Part shown: positions 34,433 through 45,452 of the stretch, piece by piece
Position numbering within the stretch: position 1 is the stretch's first letter
How the letters are laid out: each line of letters starts with the position of its first letter
NCBI GenBank assembly: GCA_024703915.1
Contig: CP087969.1
Location: 124,001-188,000 of the forward strand
Length of the DNA: 64,000 nucleotides
Direction of reading: 5' to 3'
Source of the DNA: Massilia sp. H-1
GTDB taxonomy: Bacteria; Pseudomonadota; Gammaproteobacteria; Burkholderiales; Burkholderiaceae_D
Position numbers and translations under genes: made by a program
The notes under the pieces: generated by a model
Told to the model about the DNA's origin: nothing
What the model saw: only the letters and a program-made list of their open reading frames with translations
Databases searched by the model: none

Positions 34433-35953
34433 ATGAGCGGTACCATGACAACACCTAACACGGAAGTAGTCATTCCCGAGTTTAAGCAGATCATGGGGCA
34501 CCCTAGCCCGCTATGGATGCTGTTCATGACCGAATTCTGGGAGCGATTCGCTTTCTATGGCATTCGCTGGGCGCTCGTCCTCTATATCGTTACTCAGTTC
34601 TACGGCGGCAATTCGGCTGGTGAAGCCGACGCCAACCTGACCTACGGTTCCTACCTGGCCCTGGTGTATGCTTAAGCGCCGTCTTCGGCGGCTATGTCGC
34701 CGACCGCGTGATCGGCTATCAACGCTCGATTCTGCTCGGCGCTGTATTTATGGCCGTCGGCCTGTTCATGATCAGCTTCCCGGACAAAGACATCTTCAAG
34801 CTCGGCCTGGCCACCATCATTGTCGGTAACGGCATGTTCAAACCGAACATCTCGACCATGGTCGGCAAGCTGTACGCGCTGAACGACACCCGCCACGATT
34901 CCGGCTTCACGATCTTCTACATGGGTATCAACCTGGGTGCCTTCATGGCACCGATCCTGACCCAGTACCTGGCGCAGAAAATCTTCAACACCGGCGACAC
35001 CCCGGCCTACAAGATCGTCTTCTTCGCAGCCGGTATCGGCATGCTGATCAGCCTGGTCTGGTTCTACTTCGGCCGCGCCACCCTCAAGGGTATCGGCGCG
35101 CCGGAAGGCGAAGCGAAAGATCCGAAGCGCGTGATCATGGTGGCCGTTGGCGCCCTGTTCGTCATTCCGGTCATGTACCTGCTGCTCAAAGCGGGCGCAT
35201 TCAACCTGCAAATCGTGCTGATGGTGCTGTTTGCGGCCCTGGCAGCGATGCTGATGATCGAAGGTATCAAGGACGGCACGATTGCACGCGACAAGACCAT
35301 CGCCATGATGATCATCTTCGCCTTCAACATCCTGTTCTGGGCCTTCTTCGAACAGGCAGGCAGCTCGTTCACCTTCCTGGCTGAAAACATCGTCAACCGT
35401 GTCGGCGCACTCGGCATGGATGTCTTCCCCGACCGCCTACTTCCAGAGTGTGAACTCGGTCGCCGTGATTGCCTGCGCACCGGTGATCGCCTGGGTATGG
35501 GTCGCCATGGGCAAAAAGAACGTGAATCCATCGATTCCACGCAAATTCGGCCTGGGCATTCTGTTCAACGCCGCCGCCTTCGGCCTGCTGTGGTACGCAC
35601 TGACCTACCTGGTCGACACGCAAAGCCTGAAAGTACCGTTCTGGACCCTGTTCGCCGTGTACTGGATCCAGTCGATCGGCGAGCTGTGCCTGTCCCCAAT
35701 CGGCCTGTCGATGGTCACCAAACTGGCACCGGTACGCCTGGTTGGCCTGGGCATGGGCGGCTGGTTCCTGTCGACCGGTATCGGCAACAACCTGTCGGGC
35801 ATCTTTGCCAGCGCCGCCAGCGGCGAAACGGGCATGTCGGTGGCTTCGGCGCTGACCGCTTACACCAACGGTTTCTGGATTCTGACCATTGGCGGCGTGA
35901 TCCTGTTCCTGCTGGCCCCGTACATCCAGAAGTTGATGCACGGCGTTAAGTAA
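34433..35953 (+). CDS. POT family di/tripeptide:proton symporter
   Basis: Inner-membrane MFS transporter, about 505 residues and 12-14 helices. The POT signature ExxER is in FMTEFWERFAFYGIRWALVL, with GGYVADRVIGYQRSILLGAV, IFYMGINLGAFMAPIL and AFFEQAGSSFTFLAENI; the tail is GVILFLLAPYIQKLM. An AGGAG site at 34421-34425 supports the ATG at 34433. Breaks are 34670-34677 (GCTTAAGC in VYAGAVFGG) and about 35430. It is monocistronic, closed by a strong terminator. Confidence 0.9.
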
Positions 35954-35974
35954 ATACAGACGCACCAACGAAAG

Positions 35975-35999
35975 CGGCGGCCCTCGGGCCGCCGTTTTT
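35975..35999 (+). terminator. rho-independent terminator after the peptide transporter
   Basis: CGGCGGCC (35975-35982) pairs with GGCCGCCG (35987-35994) around a CTCG loop, followed by TTTTT. Confidence 0.9.
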
Positions 36000-36010
36000 C
36001 ATTTCCACAA

Positions 36011-36076
36011 CCTCAATCAGGGGTCAGACCTCAATTCTGAAACTATTTCAGAATTGAGGTCTGACCCCGATTGAGG
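36011..36076. repeat. 31-bp near-perfect inverted repeat (REPIN/MITE-like)
   Basis: Left arm 36011-36042 and right arm 36046-36076 are complementary except for one unpaired A, with a CTA loop. The arms contain GGGGTCAGACCTCAATTC and its mirror. GGGGTCAGACC-type palindromes are typical of elements moved by REP-associated (IS200-like) transposases in this group; no transposase is encoded here. Confidence 0.75.
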
Positions 36077-36079
36077 TTT

Positions 36080-36973
36080 TCAGTCGAGGGCGCGTTGCAT
36101 GTCGTTCATTTCGGCGACCAGCCAGGCGCGGAAGCGTTGGACTTTGGGCATGGCTTGCTTGCGCGGGTTGACCAGGAAGCGGTAGCCGCTGCCGAACGGG
36201 GCGCTGCGGCAGTTGATCTTGCGTAGCGAGCCTTTCAGGATGTCCTGGAAGGCGATGCCATACGCAACCAGCGCGATCCCCTGCCCCGCTACCGCCGCCT
36301 GCGCCAGCACGCCCCAGTGGCTGTAGCCGCGCGAGAAGTCGTATTTACCTTTGAGCGCCTTGTTCTCGCTTAAGAGCTTGAGCCAGGATTCCGGCGTCTT
36401 CTCATACAGCAGCGGAAAATTGGGCAGGTCGGCCAGCGTCAGTTCGGCCTGGCCGGGCGCCAGCAGATCCGGACTGTAGACGGCGATCAGGCGTTCGTGG
36501 AACAGAATATCCGGGTCGCCCTCGCTCACGGGCCCGTAACGCACCGCGACGTCGGTCGTATCGTCATCCAGATTGACCGGGGCGTCGTTCGAGTCGAGCC
36601 GGATGTCGAGCTCCGGATACAGCTTGGTGAAGCGGTGCATGCGCGGCACCAGCCATTTGATGGCGAACGAGTGCGTCGTCGAGATGCGCAAAATCGCTTC
36701 CTCGTCCCCGCCCTGCAGCGCGCCCACCTTGGCACTGAGCTCGCCCAGCATGCGCCCCACCGTGATCGCCAGCTCCTGCCCCTTGGCGGTCAGCGTGACG
36801 TGGCGCGGATGGCGGATGAACAGGGCGAAACCCACCGTTTCCTCGAGGTGCTTGACCTGCTGGCTAATCGCGGTAGGCGTCTTGTGCAGCTCCTGGGCGG
36901 CCAGCTTGAAACTGCCCCAGCGCGCCGCACACTCGAAGTCGAGCAGGCCCGACAAGCTGCGCAAATTCTTCAA
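36080..36973 (-). CDS. LysR-family regulator (GcvA-like)
   Basis: 297 codons, unbroken. DNA-binding region LLDFECAARWGSFKLAAQEL followed by HKTPTAISQQVKHLEETVGF. The effector domain has RISTTHSFAIKWLVPRMHRF and LAQAAVAGQGIALVAYGIAF, a GcvA/AmpR-type layout. The start is a TTG at 36973 with no clear ribosome site. Just upstream is ACTTAGCCATG, which may itself be a corrupted site hiding a better start. It is divergent from the epimerase-like gene 104 bases away, a plausible target. Confidence 0.85.
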   Translation of the reverse strand: MKNLRSLSGLLDFECAARWGSFKLAAQELHKTPTAISQQVKHLEETVGFALFIRHPRHVTLTAKGQELAITVGRMLGELSAKVGALQGGDEEAILRISTTHSFAIKWLVPRMHRFTKLYPELDIRLDSNDAPVNLDDDTTDVAVRYGPVSEGDPDILFHERLIAVYSPDLLAPGQAELTLADLPNFPLLYEKTPESWLKLLSENKALKGKYDFSRGYSHWGVLAQAAVAGQGIALVAYGIAFQDILKGSLRKINCRSAPFGSGYRFLVNPRKQAMPKVQRFRAWLVAEMNDMQRALD

Positions 36974-37077
36974 GGAAACACCATGGCTAAGTTTTTCTTA
37001 TTCAAAGCGTCAATTTTTCTCGGTTGTTGAATCTTTCCACTGAGCAGAAAATATACGCGATCAGACAAGGAAAAGCC

Positions 37078-38010
37078 ATGCGCAAGAATATATTGGTTAT
37101 CGGTGGTACGCGGTATTTTGGCAAGCTGCTCGTGCAGCGCCTGCTTGCGGCCTAGCCACCAAGTCACCATCGCCACCCGCGGCCATGCGCCCGATCCGTT
37201 CGGCGAGCGCATTTCCCGTATTCGCGTCGACCGCCGCAACGAGGGCGCGATGCTGGCCGCCTTCCGCGACGCGCCGCCGTTCGACATTGTCTATGACCAG
37301 ATGTGCTATTCCCCGCTCGACGCGGCGATCGCGGTGCGCGTGTTCATGCCTACCGCGTCAAGCGCTACATCGTGGCCTCGACCATCGAGGTCTATCGCGG
37401 CCTGCTGGGCCGTCACGATGCGCCGTTCCTGGAAACGGACCTCAATGTCCTGGCCCAGCCGATCGACACCCAATATCCGTGGCACGACCCGCGCCTTGCG
37501 ACCCAGAGCTATGTCTCGGGCAAGGTGCAGGCCGAGGCTTATTTATACCGGGACGGGTCGCTGCCACTGGTCACAGTGCGCATCGGCCATGTCCTGGCCG
37601 GTTCCGAGGACTTCACCGGACGCCTGGCGCACTATGTGGACCTGGCGCGCCAGTACGGCGCCCTGCGCTACGCCAATGCGGCGGGCGCGAGCTCCTTCAT
37701 GAGCGCGCAGATCATCAGCGATTTTCTGGTGTGGGCCGGTGCCCAGGAATTTACGGGGCCGGTGAATGCGGCCTGTGAGGGCGGCCTGTCGGCCTTCGAT
37801 CTGTATCAGCGCGTGGGGCTGGTGCTCGATGCGCCGGTACGCGCCGTCCCGTCGCGCGAAGCGGCAGCGCCGGGCGAACTGAGTCCGTTCGACTATCCGG
37901 CACCGTTCATGATGGACATGGGCCGCGCCAGCGCGCTCGGCTACCAGTTCGGCCACAGCGACGACTTCATCGACGATCTGATCCGCCAGCACGACCTGGC
38001 TTTCGTTTAA
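37078..38010 (+). CDS. NAD-dependent epimerase/dehydratase-like protein
   Basis: About 310 residues, with AAGGAAAAGCC before the ATG. The Rossmann motif is MRKNILVIGGTRYFGKLLVQ, followed by HQVTIATRGHAPDPFGERI. Extended-SDR features include YIVASTIEVYRG, YVSGKVQAEAYLYRDGSLPL and VTVRIGHVLAGS. It lacks a clear canonical YxxxK in the usual spacing, so it could act as a reductase, epimerase or binding protein. Breaks are at about 37153 (GCCTAGCC for GCCGGCC) and about 37350. Confidence 0.78.
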
Positions 38011-38021
38011 ATCTTCCTGAT

Positions 38022-38043
38022 CGTCCCCGCTTTGGCGGGGACG
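38022..38043. terminator. hairpin between convergent genes
   Basis: CGTCCCCGC (38022-38030) and GCGGGGACG (38035-38043) form a 9-bp stem with a TTTG loop between the epimerase-like gene and the OPT gene. The U tract is weak on both strands, so it is a probable rather than certain terminator. Confidence 0.6.
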
Positions 38044-38049
38044 CTATCT

Positions 38050-40332
38050 TTACTTCGCCGCTTTCTCGCGCGCCACCCAGTACAGCAGCACCATCAGCGC
38101 GGCATACGGAATCAGCGACAGCAGGTCCGAACTGGCACCGGCAAAGAAGGGATTGGCCGCCTCGGACCACTTGGTCATCAGGGTGTCGAAGTCGGTCAGC
38201 ACACCGGCGGTGATGGCGATGATGATGCTTAGGCCAGCGCGCCGCCTGCAATGTAGCCCGACGCCAGCAGCACGCCCGAGCTGCGGTCGCCCGCCTGTTG
38301 CTGCTCTTCTTCCGTCATCACGACGTTGTGCGACAGCTTGTTGTTGCGGCGGTCCACCAGCCAGCGGATCGCGCCACCGACGGCGATCGGCAAGGTCGAC
38401 ACCAGCGGCAGGTACACGCCCACCGAGAACGCCAGCGCCTGCACGCCCGCCATTTCAAGCACCACGGCGATCATCACGCCCAGCAGCACCAGGGTCCATG
38501 GCAGCTGCTGGTCGAGGATGCCCTTGATAATGTAGGACATGAGTACCGCTTTCGGCGCATCGTATTTCTTCACTTCCGAGCCGTCCGGACGCTTGGTGTG
38601 GGTGCCGTTGATGCCCGGGTCGACCAGGTAGACCAGCGAACCGTCGTCGGCCACCAGGTATTTGCCGGACGGGCCGCCCACGGTGTCGGTCTTCTGCCAG
38701 ACTTTGTAGGTCTTGCTGTCGCTGGCGGCCTGCGGGCCTTGCAGCTGGGCCGTCACGGTCAGCTTCGAGGCATCGGTTTTCAGGCCAGGGGCCACTTGCG
38801 CTGCTTAAGCACATACACGGTGCTGGCGTCATTCAGTTTGAGCAGGATCGGGCCGAGAATCAGCGCCGAGGCCAGCGCGCCGCCCAGAATCGCGTACTGC
38901 TGCAGGCGCGGCGTGGCGCCCACCAGGTAGCCGGTTTTCAGATCCTGCGAGGTGGTGCTTAAGCGTTGCTGGCGGCGATGCAGACGATCGCGCCCACCGA
39001 CAGCGCGGTCACGTAGTACTGGCCGCCGGTCCAGCCCATCAGCAGGAAGATCAGGCAGGTAAACAGCAGCGTGGCAACGGCCATGCCGGAAATCGGGTTG
39101 GACGAGGAGCCCACTTCGCCGGTCAGGCGCGAGGACACGGTCGAGAACAGGAAGCCGAACACGAGGATCAGCAGCGCGCCCAGGAAGTTCATGTGCAGCG
39201 GCGTGGCCAGCGAGATCACGGCGATGATGCCCAGGCAGCCGATCACCACCCATTTGAGGGGAATATCGCGGTCGGTGCGGACCGATTCATCGGCCACGCT
39301 GCCCTTGCCCATGCCCGACAGACCGGCTTTCAGGCCTTTCCAGATGGTCGGCATGGCGCGCGCAAGGCTGATCAGGCCACCGGCCGCCACCGCGCTTGCT
39401 GCCGATATACAGCACGTAGGCGCTGCGGATGTCGTTGGCGGTCATGTCGCGGATCAGCATCGTGCCCGGCGAGACCGGCACCGTCAGCAGGTCGCCGAAG
39501 AATTTGATCATCGGGATCAGGAGCAGATACGAGAGCACGCCATGCCTACTGCCATCGTCATTGCGATGCGCGGTCCGATGATGTAGCCGACGCCCAGCAG
39601 CTCGGGCGAAATCTCGGCCCCGACCGAGCTTCTACCTTGAGGGGCGCGCCGAATTCGAAGTTGGAGGTGTCCTTCCAGCCCTTGAACGAGATGTTGGCCA
39701 CCTTGTACAGCAGGCCGACGGCAAAGCCGCCGAAAATGATCATGGCGCGCCGCTTGGCGTCGCGCGCCGCATCCGAGCCTTCGACCCGGCTTTCATGCGC
39801 ATGGCGTCGCGCGAGGTTTCGGTCGCCGCGCACTTGAGCACTTCAGCGCAGGCCGTCCCTTCCGGGTACTTGAGTTCCTTGTGCTGGTCCACGATCATGG
39901 TGCGGCGCATCGGGATCATCATCAGGATGCCGAGCAGGCCGCCCAGTACGCCAACCAGCATGACGCGCGAGATCTCGAGGTCGAAGCCGAGGATCATAAT
40001 CGCAGGCATGGTCACGCCCAGGCCGAAGGCGATCGATTCATTGGCCAGTGAGCGATGGTCTGGGTGATGCTGTTTTCGAGGATGGTCGAATCTTTGCCGC
40101 CCACTTTTTTGGCCAGACCAAACAGGGTGATGGCGATCACGGCCACCGGAATCGATGCGCTCACCGTCAGGCCGACCTTGAGCACCAGGTACAGCGACGA
40201 GGCGCCAAACACCATACCCAGCAGGATGCCCATGATCAGGGCGCGCGGTGTCATTTCAGGCAGGTTTGCCGAAGCCGGAATATAGGGCTTGAAGCCGCTC
40301 GGCGTGGAATCGTATGGCATGGGCTGGGACAT
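38050..40332 (-). CDS. OPT family oligopeptide transporter
   Basis: A large inner-membrane transporter, about 750 residues, with many hydrophobic segments. The OPT hallmarks are the N-terminal [20 protein letters not shown] and [20 protein letters not shown], then [27 protein letters not shown] and [19 protein letters not shown]. The C-terminus reads [21 protein letters not shown] periplasmic insert ([20 protein letters not shown]) is present. At least seven breaks occur, most GCTTAAGC or GCTTAGGC, for example near 38962, 38808 and 38229. Substrates are peptides or metal complexes by family. Confidence 0.9.
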
Positions 40333-40360
40333 CCTTGAAAGGAAAGCAAAATCGTTGGAT

Positions 40361-40366
40361 TATAAT
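40361..40366 (+). promoter_or_regulatory. TATAAT -10 element upstream of mrcA
   Basis: A perfect TATAAT lies about 95 bases before the mrcA ATG. TTGAAA at 40335-40340 is 20 bases away, longer than usual, so the -35 is not called. Confidence 0.35.
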
Positions 40367-40459
40367 CTTCCGCGAGTGGCCGTCAACACCGGAAGCGGCC
40401 TGACAACAGCGAGTACCGATTTGACAACATCAGGCAGATTCCCCTTGCGCTTGCCGCGC

Positions 40460-42768
40460 ATGCGCACCTTAATCACCCTCTTCGTCTTGCTTCTGTGCGC
40501 CGCCCTGCTGGCCGCCGCTGGTCTGGCTGCCTATTTCTACTATGCGATCTATCCGAACGTGCTTAGGCCATCGGCGCGGTCACCGACTACCGCCCCAAGA
40601 TCCCGCTGCGCATATACACGGCCGACGATGTCCTGATCGGCGAATTCGGCGAGGAGCACCGCGACTTCGTGGCCGTGGCCGAGGTGCCGGACATGCTCAA
40701 GAAGGCGGTGCTGGCGATCGAGGACGCGCCTTCTACGAGCATGGCGGCATCGACTGGATTCGCGCCATGGGCGCCGCACGCGCCAATTTGCGCGGCGGCT
40801 TCCGCCAGGGCGCGTCGACCATCACGATGCAGGTGGCCCGCAACTTCTTCCTGTCGCGCGACAAGAAGCTCTCGCGCAAGGCCAATGAGATCGTCCTCGC
40901 CTACAAGATCGAACAGGCGCTGTCCAAGGACCAGATTCTCGAGCTGTACCTGAACCAGATCTTCATGGGCCGCCGCTCCTACGGTTTCAGCAGCGCCGCG
41001 CGCCTACTTCGGCAAGGACCTCAAACAGCTGTCGATCGTGGAAATGGCGATGCTGGCCGGGATTCCGAAAGACCCGGTGCGCCACAACCCGGCCGCCAAT
41101 CCGCACCGCGCCAAGCAGCGCCAGGAGGTGGTGCTTGGCCGCATGCGCGAACTGGGCTTCATCAGCGACGAGCAGTACCAGGCCGCGCTCAAGGAGCCGA
41201 TGCGCATCTCGACGGCGCGCCAGGAGTTCGGCACCCATGCCGAATACGTGGCCGAACTGGTGCGCCAGCAGGTGCTGGCCGAATTCAAGGACGACGCCTA
41301 TACGCGCGGCCTGGTGGTCGTGACCACGATCCGCAAGGCCGAACAGGACGCGGCCTACGATTCGGTGCGGCGCAACGTGCTGGCCTATGACCAGCGCCAT
41401 GGCTACCGCGGACCGGAAGCCTTCATCGAACTTCCCGCCACGCCGGACGAACGCGAAGATGCCATCAACGACGCTGCTGCGCGCGTGGTCAGCGATGGCC
41501 TCATTCCCGTGGTCGTCACGGCGGTCACGCCGACACTGGTCACGGTCGAGAACCTGAACGGCGACCGGATCGAGATTGGCGCCGCCGGTCTCAAACTGGC
41601 CGCGCTGCGCTGCTGGCCGAGAATGCCAAACCGGCGCTGCGCCTGCGCCCCGGCGCGGTGGTGCGCATCGCCCAGGAAGGAAAAAGCTGGGCCATCGTCC
41701 AGGTGCCGCAGGTGGCCGCCGCGTTTGTGGCGATCGATTCGGTCAGCGGCGCCTACCATGCGCTGGTGGGCGGCTTCGACTTCAATCTGCAGAAGTACAA
41801 CCATGTGACCCAGGCCCTGCGCCAGCCCGGCTCCTCGATGAAGCCCTTCATTTATTCGTCGGCGATCGAGCGCGGCTATTCGCCGGGCACCCAGATCCTC
41901 GACGAGCCGCTCGAGTTCCCGCGCGGCGGTCCGAATGGCGGCACCTGGGCACCCCAGAACGACGACGGCAAGTACGACGGCCAGGTCAGCATGCGCCAGG
42001 CGCTCACCCATTCGAAGAACGTGCCGTCGGTGCGGCTGCTGCGCGCGGTCGGCGTCGCCTACGCCCACCCCTTCCTGAGCCGGTTCCGGCTTCACCCCCG
42101 AGCGCCAGCCCAAGAATCTGACCCTGGCGCTCGGCACCGGCGCGGTCACGCCGCTGCAAATGGCGGGCGCCTACGCGGTGTTCGCCAATGGCGGCTACCA
42201 GGTCCGTCCCTACCTGATCGCGGCCATCCGCGACGCGGGCGGCGCGGTGCTGTGGACCAGCCGTCCGGTCAGCACGCCGCCGGAAGACACGCGCGTGATC
42301 GATGCCCGCAATGCCTTCATGGTCGACAGCATGCTGCGCGACGTGACGCGCTTCGGCACGGGCGCCGCGTCCAGCCAGCGCCTGGCCCGCACCGACCTGG
42401 CTTAAGCAAGACCGGCACCACCAGCGACGCGGTGGACGGCTGGTTCATGCCGGCTACGCGGCCAGGGTGGTGGGCGTGGCCTGGATGGGCTACGACGATC
42501 CGCGCTCGCTGGGCGGGCGCGAATTCGGCGCCACGCTGGCGATGCCGATCTGGGTCGATTACATGAAGGTCGCGCTGGCCAAGGAACCGCAGCGCGAGCG
42601 CGCCGCGCCCGAAGGCGTCATGCGCGAGAACGACGACTGGATCTATGCCGAACAGGCGGGCAGCAATGCTTAAGCAAGCTGATCGACATCGACCAGCTGC
42701 CGCCGCCCGAGCCCGAGCCTGGCGCGCCCGAGACAGCGCCATACCACACCCGGCGAATAAAAACATAG
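40460..42768 (+). CDS. mrcA: penicillin-binding protein 1A
   Basis: Bifunctional peptidoglycan synthase, about 770 residues. It has an N-terminal membrane anchor (LITLFVLLLCAALLAAAGLA). The glycosyltransferase domain has RFYEHGGIDW (damaged near 40730), GFRQGASTITMQVARNFFLS and LELYLNQIFMGRRSYGFS. The transpeptidase has PGSSMKPFIYSSAIERGY (active Ser), THSKNVPSVRLL and KTGTTSDAVDGWF. The break at 42400-42407 lies exactly at LAGKTGTT, where GCCGGC is required. The last codons follow another GCTTAAGC at 42668-42675. It is divergent from the OPT gene. Confidence 0.94.
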
Positions 42769-42867
42769 GTTGCAAAGCAATAGTCATTAACAAAAAAGCA
42801 GCGCCCGTGGTAGGATATCTCCTACGCGGTTGTCGACCATGCCGCGGCCGTCTATTCAGGAGCCGCT

Positions 42868-43719
42868 TTGTACGTCTGGAAACCACTTTCGCCCTCGCTG
42901 CCGCAGCATCTTGCTGTCGGCATCGCCTTCGGGATGACGGATATTGGCAAGGTTCGTCCTTCCAACGAGGATAATTTCCTGATCGATTGCCACCTGGGCC
43001 TGGTGGCGGTCGCCGACGGCATGGGCGGCCACGAAGCGGGCGAAGTGGCGAGCGCGGACGCGCTCTTGTCGCTTTCTCACTACATCCGGACGAGTGCGGA
43101 ACCGGACGACGACATCCCGGATTTCATCGCCAGCGATTTCGATCCTGCCGAAGCGGACCGCGGCGAACACTGGTCGCCCGACGCGCTGGCCACCATGACC
43201 ACCCTGCATGATGCGGTTGAGTTTGCGAACGACCGCATGTACCGCCTGAACCGCGAGAACCGGCACGCCGACGGCACCGGCATGGGCACCACCCTGACCG
43301 GCTTTTGGCAGCCCGAGCACAACGGCCCCCTGTTCGTGTTTCATGTGGGCGATTCGCGCCTGTACCGCCTGCGCGACGGCTTGCTGACCCAGCTCACGCG
43401 CGACCAGACCATGTACCAGCACGCGATCGAACTGGGCATGCGCCACAACCTGCCGGGACGCAATCTGCTGCTGCAGGCGCTGGGGCCCTCGTCCTCGATC
43501 CGGCCCGAGCTAAATACCCGCAACACCGCCCCCGGCGACATCTACATGCTGTGCAGCGATGGCTTGCACGGCGCCACCGCGCACGACGACATGGCCGACA
43601 TCCTGCTGCAGGCCTAGCCCGTCCGGACTGGGCGACGCCTGCGCCCAGCTGATTGAACTGGCCAAGCAGGCTTAAGCAGCCACGACAACATCACCGTCGT
43701 CTTGTTGCATTGCCACTAA
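42868..43719 (+). CDS. PP2C-type Ser/Thr protein phosphatase
   Basis: About 280 residues with a TTG start after AGGAGCC. Metal-binding motifs are FGMTDIGKVRPSNEDNFLID, LVAVADGMGGHEAGEVAS, FHVGDSRLYRLRDGLLTQLT and MLCSDGLHG. The end is SHDNITVVLLHCH. It belongs to the Stp1/PppA group and would reverse Ser/Thr kinase signalling. Two breaks near the end (about 43615 and 43670) are GCCGGC-type. The degenerate kinase gene lies one gene away. Confidence 0.9.
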
Positions 43720-43738
43720 GTAATTAAGCCGTCGGACC

Positions 43739-43755
43739 GATCGAAATTTTCGATC
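43739..43755. repeat. 17-bp palindrome upstream of yceI
   Basis: GATCGAAA and TTTCGATC flank a single T. It lies 20 bases past the phosphatase stop and about 95 bases before the yceI ATG. It could be a regulator site for yceI; no known operator was recognised. Confidence 0.4.
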
Positions 43756-43849
43756 ATAGGTGCGCAAATTTTCCGTTTTCCGATTCGTGGCGTGCGGGGC
43801 ATAATTCGCCCACTGTCATTCCATTCACGAATTCGAAACCGGACCCACC

Positions 43850-44416
43850 ATGAAAAAACTGAGCGCCTTCCTGATCGCCGCGAGCTTCTCGCTGTCGGCC
43901 TTTGCCGCATCCGACACCTTTGTCATCGACAACAGCCACACCTTCCCCCGCTTCGAGTACAGCCACTTCGGCTTCTCGAACCAGGTCAGCCGTTTCGACA
44001 AGACCTCGGGCACGATCGTGCTCGACCGCGCAGCCAAGACCGGTTCGGTGGACGTGACGATCGACACGACCTCGGTCAACACGGGGCTTCCCGCTGTTCA
44101 ATGGCCACATCCAGGGTGAAGATTTCCTGGACACCAAAAAGTTCCCGACCATCACCTTCAAGTCGAGCAAGCTGAACTTCAAGGGCGACGCCCTGTCCAG
44201 CGTGGACGGCAGCCTGACCATCAAGGGCGTGAGCAAGCCGGTCACCCTCGAGGTGACGTCCTTCATGTGCATGCCGCACCCGATGCTCAAGAAAGAAGCC
44301 TGCAGCATGAACGCGGTCACCAAGATCAAGCGCAGCGAATTCAATGCTGGCAAGTATGCTCGCACGTGGGCGACGACGTCACCCTGACCATTGCGGTCGA
44401 AGCGGTCAAACAATAA
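43850..44416 (+). CDS. yceI: YceI family periplasmic protein
   Basis: About 190 residues with signal peptide MKKLSAFLIAASFSLSAFA. The YceI lipocalin-like fold is visible: FVIDNSHTFPRFEYSHFGFS, TGSVDVTIDTTSVNTG, GEDFLDTKKFPTITFKSSKL and GSLTIKGVSKPVTLEVTSF. The end is VGDDVTLTIAVEAVKQ. YceI proteins bind isoprenoid-like lipids in the periplasm. Breaks are at about 44090 and 44358. The gene is probably monocistronic. Confidence 0.9.
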
Positions 44417-44423
44417 GCGGGAA

Positions 44424-45207
44424 CTAGCCTGCGGTGCGCACGCCGCGCTTGCAGGCAGCGTCGAATGCGCTGAGCATTTCGAAGGCGCCGGAAAAGCGCG
44501 CGGCCTTGTCGCGCGCCAGCGCCCTGCTGATCAGCTCGTCAAAGCTGGTGCCCAGTCCGGGCGACACCGACGATGGCGGCGGCTGACTGTCCCCGGTCAG
44601 CTGCGGCATGGCGGCCAGCGTGCTGCCCGCGAACGGCGCCTTGCCGGTTAGAATCTGATACAGCACCGCCCCGGCCGAAAACAGGTCGCTGCGCACGTCG
44701 ATCGGTTCGCCGCGCAATTGTTCCGGCGACATGAACTCCAGATTGCCCGTGGCCGCCCGGCCCGGTTCCCCCGCCCGCCGCGCGCTGGCAAAGTTGGACA
44801 GCCGCAAATCCCCTTCTTCATCGAGCAGCATATTGGCGCAACTCAAGTCCGCGTGGATGACATCGTTCGCATGGACGTGCACCAGAGCAAGCAGCAGCTG
44901 GCGGAAATTGAGCAGCTTGAGCGGTTCGTGCGGGCCCGGCACATAGCCGCTGGCCAGCCACAGCACGCCGTTCGCTTCGGCGCACTCGTGGATGCGCACG
45001 ATGTTCGGATGATCGAACACCGCCGCGATGTCGAGCTCGTGCAAGATGCGCGCGCCCTTCCCTGTCCTTTTCGCGGCCCAGCTTGAGCGCCACTTTCTGG
45101 GGCGGCTCGCCTTCAGCTCTACCCCGCGCCAGCCAGGTCCGTGCACGGGCCTGGTCGCCGAGCGGGGCGATCAGGGTGTACGGTCCGAGGCGTTCCGGCT
45201 TTTTCAT
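44424..45207 (-). CDS. protein kinase-like protein with degenerate catalytic motifs
   Basis: About 260 residues in the Ser/Thr kinase fold: start MKKPERLGPYTLIAPLGDQA, ATP-site Lys in QKVALKLG, and activation segment FMSPEQLRGEPIDVRSDLFS with AGAVLYQILTGKAPF. The catalytic loop reads IHADLSCANMLLDEEGD, so Ser replaces the usual Lys after HxDL. The DFG position reads LSNFASAR, so the Mg-binding Asp is Asn. This suggests a weak or pseudokinase. One break near 45063. It is convergent with yceI. Confidence 0.8.
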
Positions 45208-45452
45208 TGGCGAGATATTAATATTCAGTGTCACAATGATACTTGTTGTGCCTGCCGCTGCGTATAGATTCTGTTCCTGAAAACACATATTTTGTGACGC
45301 GAGTGTTAAAAAGGGTGCAGCCGGGAAAAGATAGACGAACTCGGCCGTGTTCCGCTTGACTTTGCTGCAAATTTGGCATCGCCGGACGTGAGCAAAACAC
45401 TTGCTTTAGGGTAAAATCTTGCGTCCAAAGGGGACCTACCGCAGGCAAATTG

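Noticed and set aside
36011-36076. Inverted repeat as terminator of the POT transporter gene
   Set aside because: A separate strong terminator (35975-35999) already follows the gene, and the repeat has no U tract.
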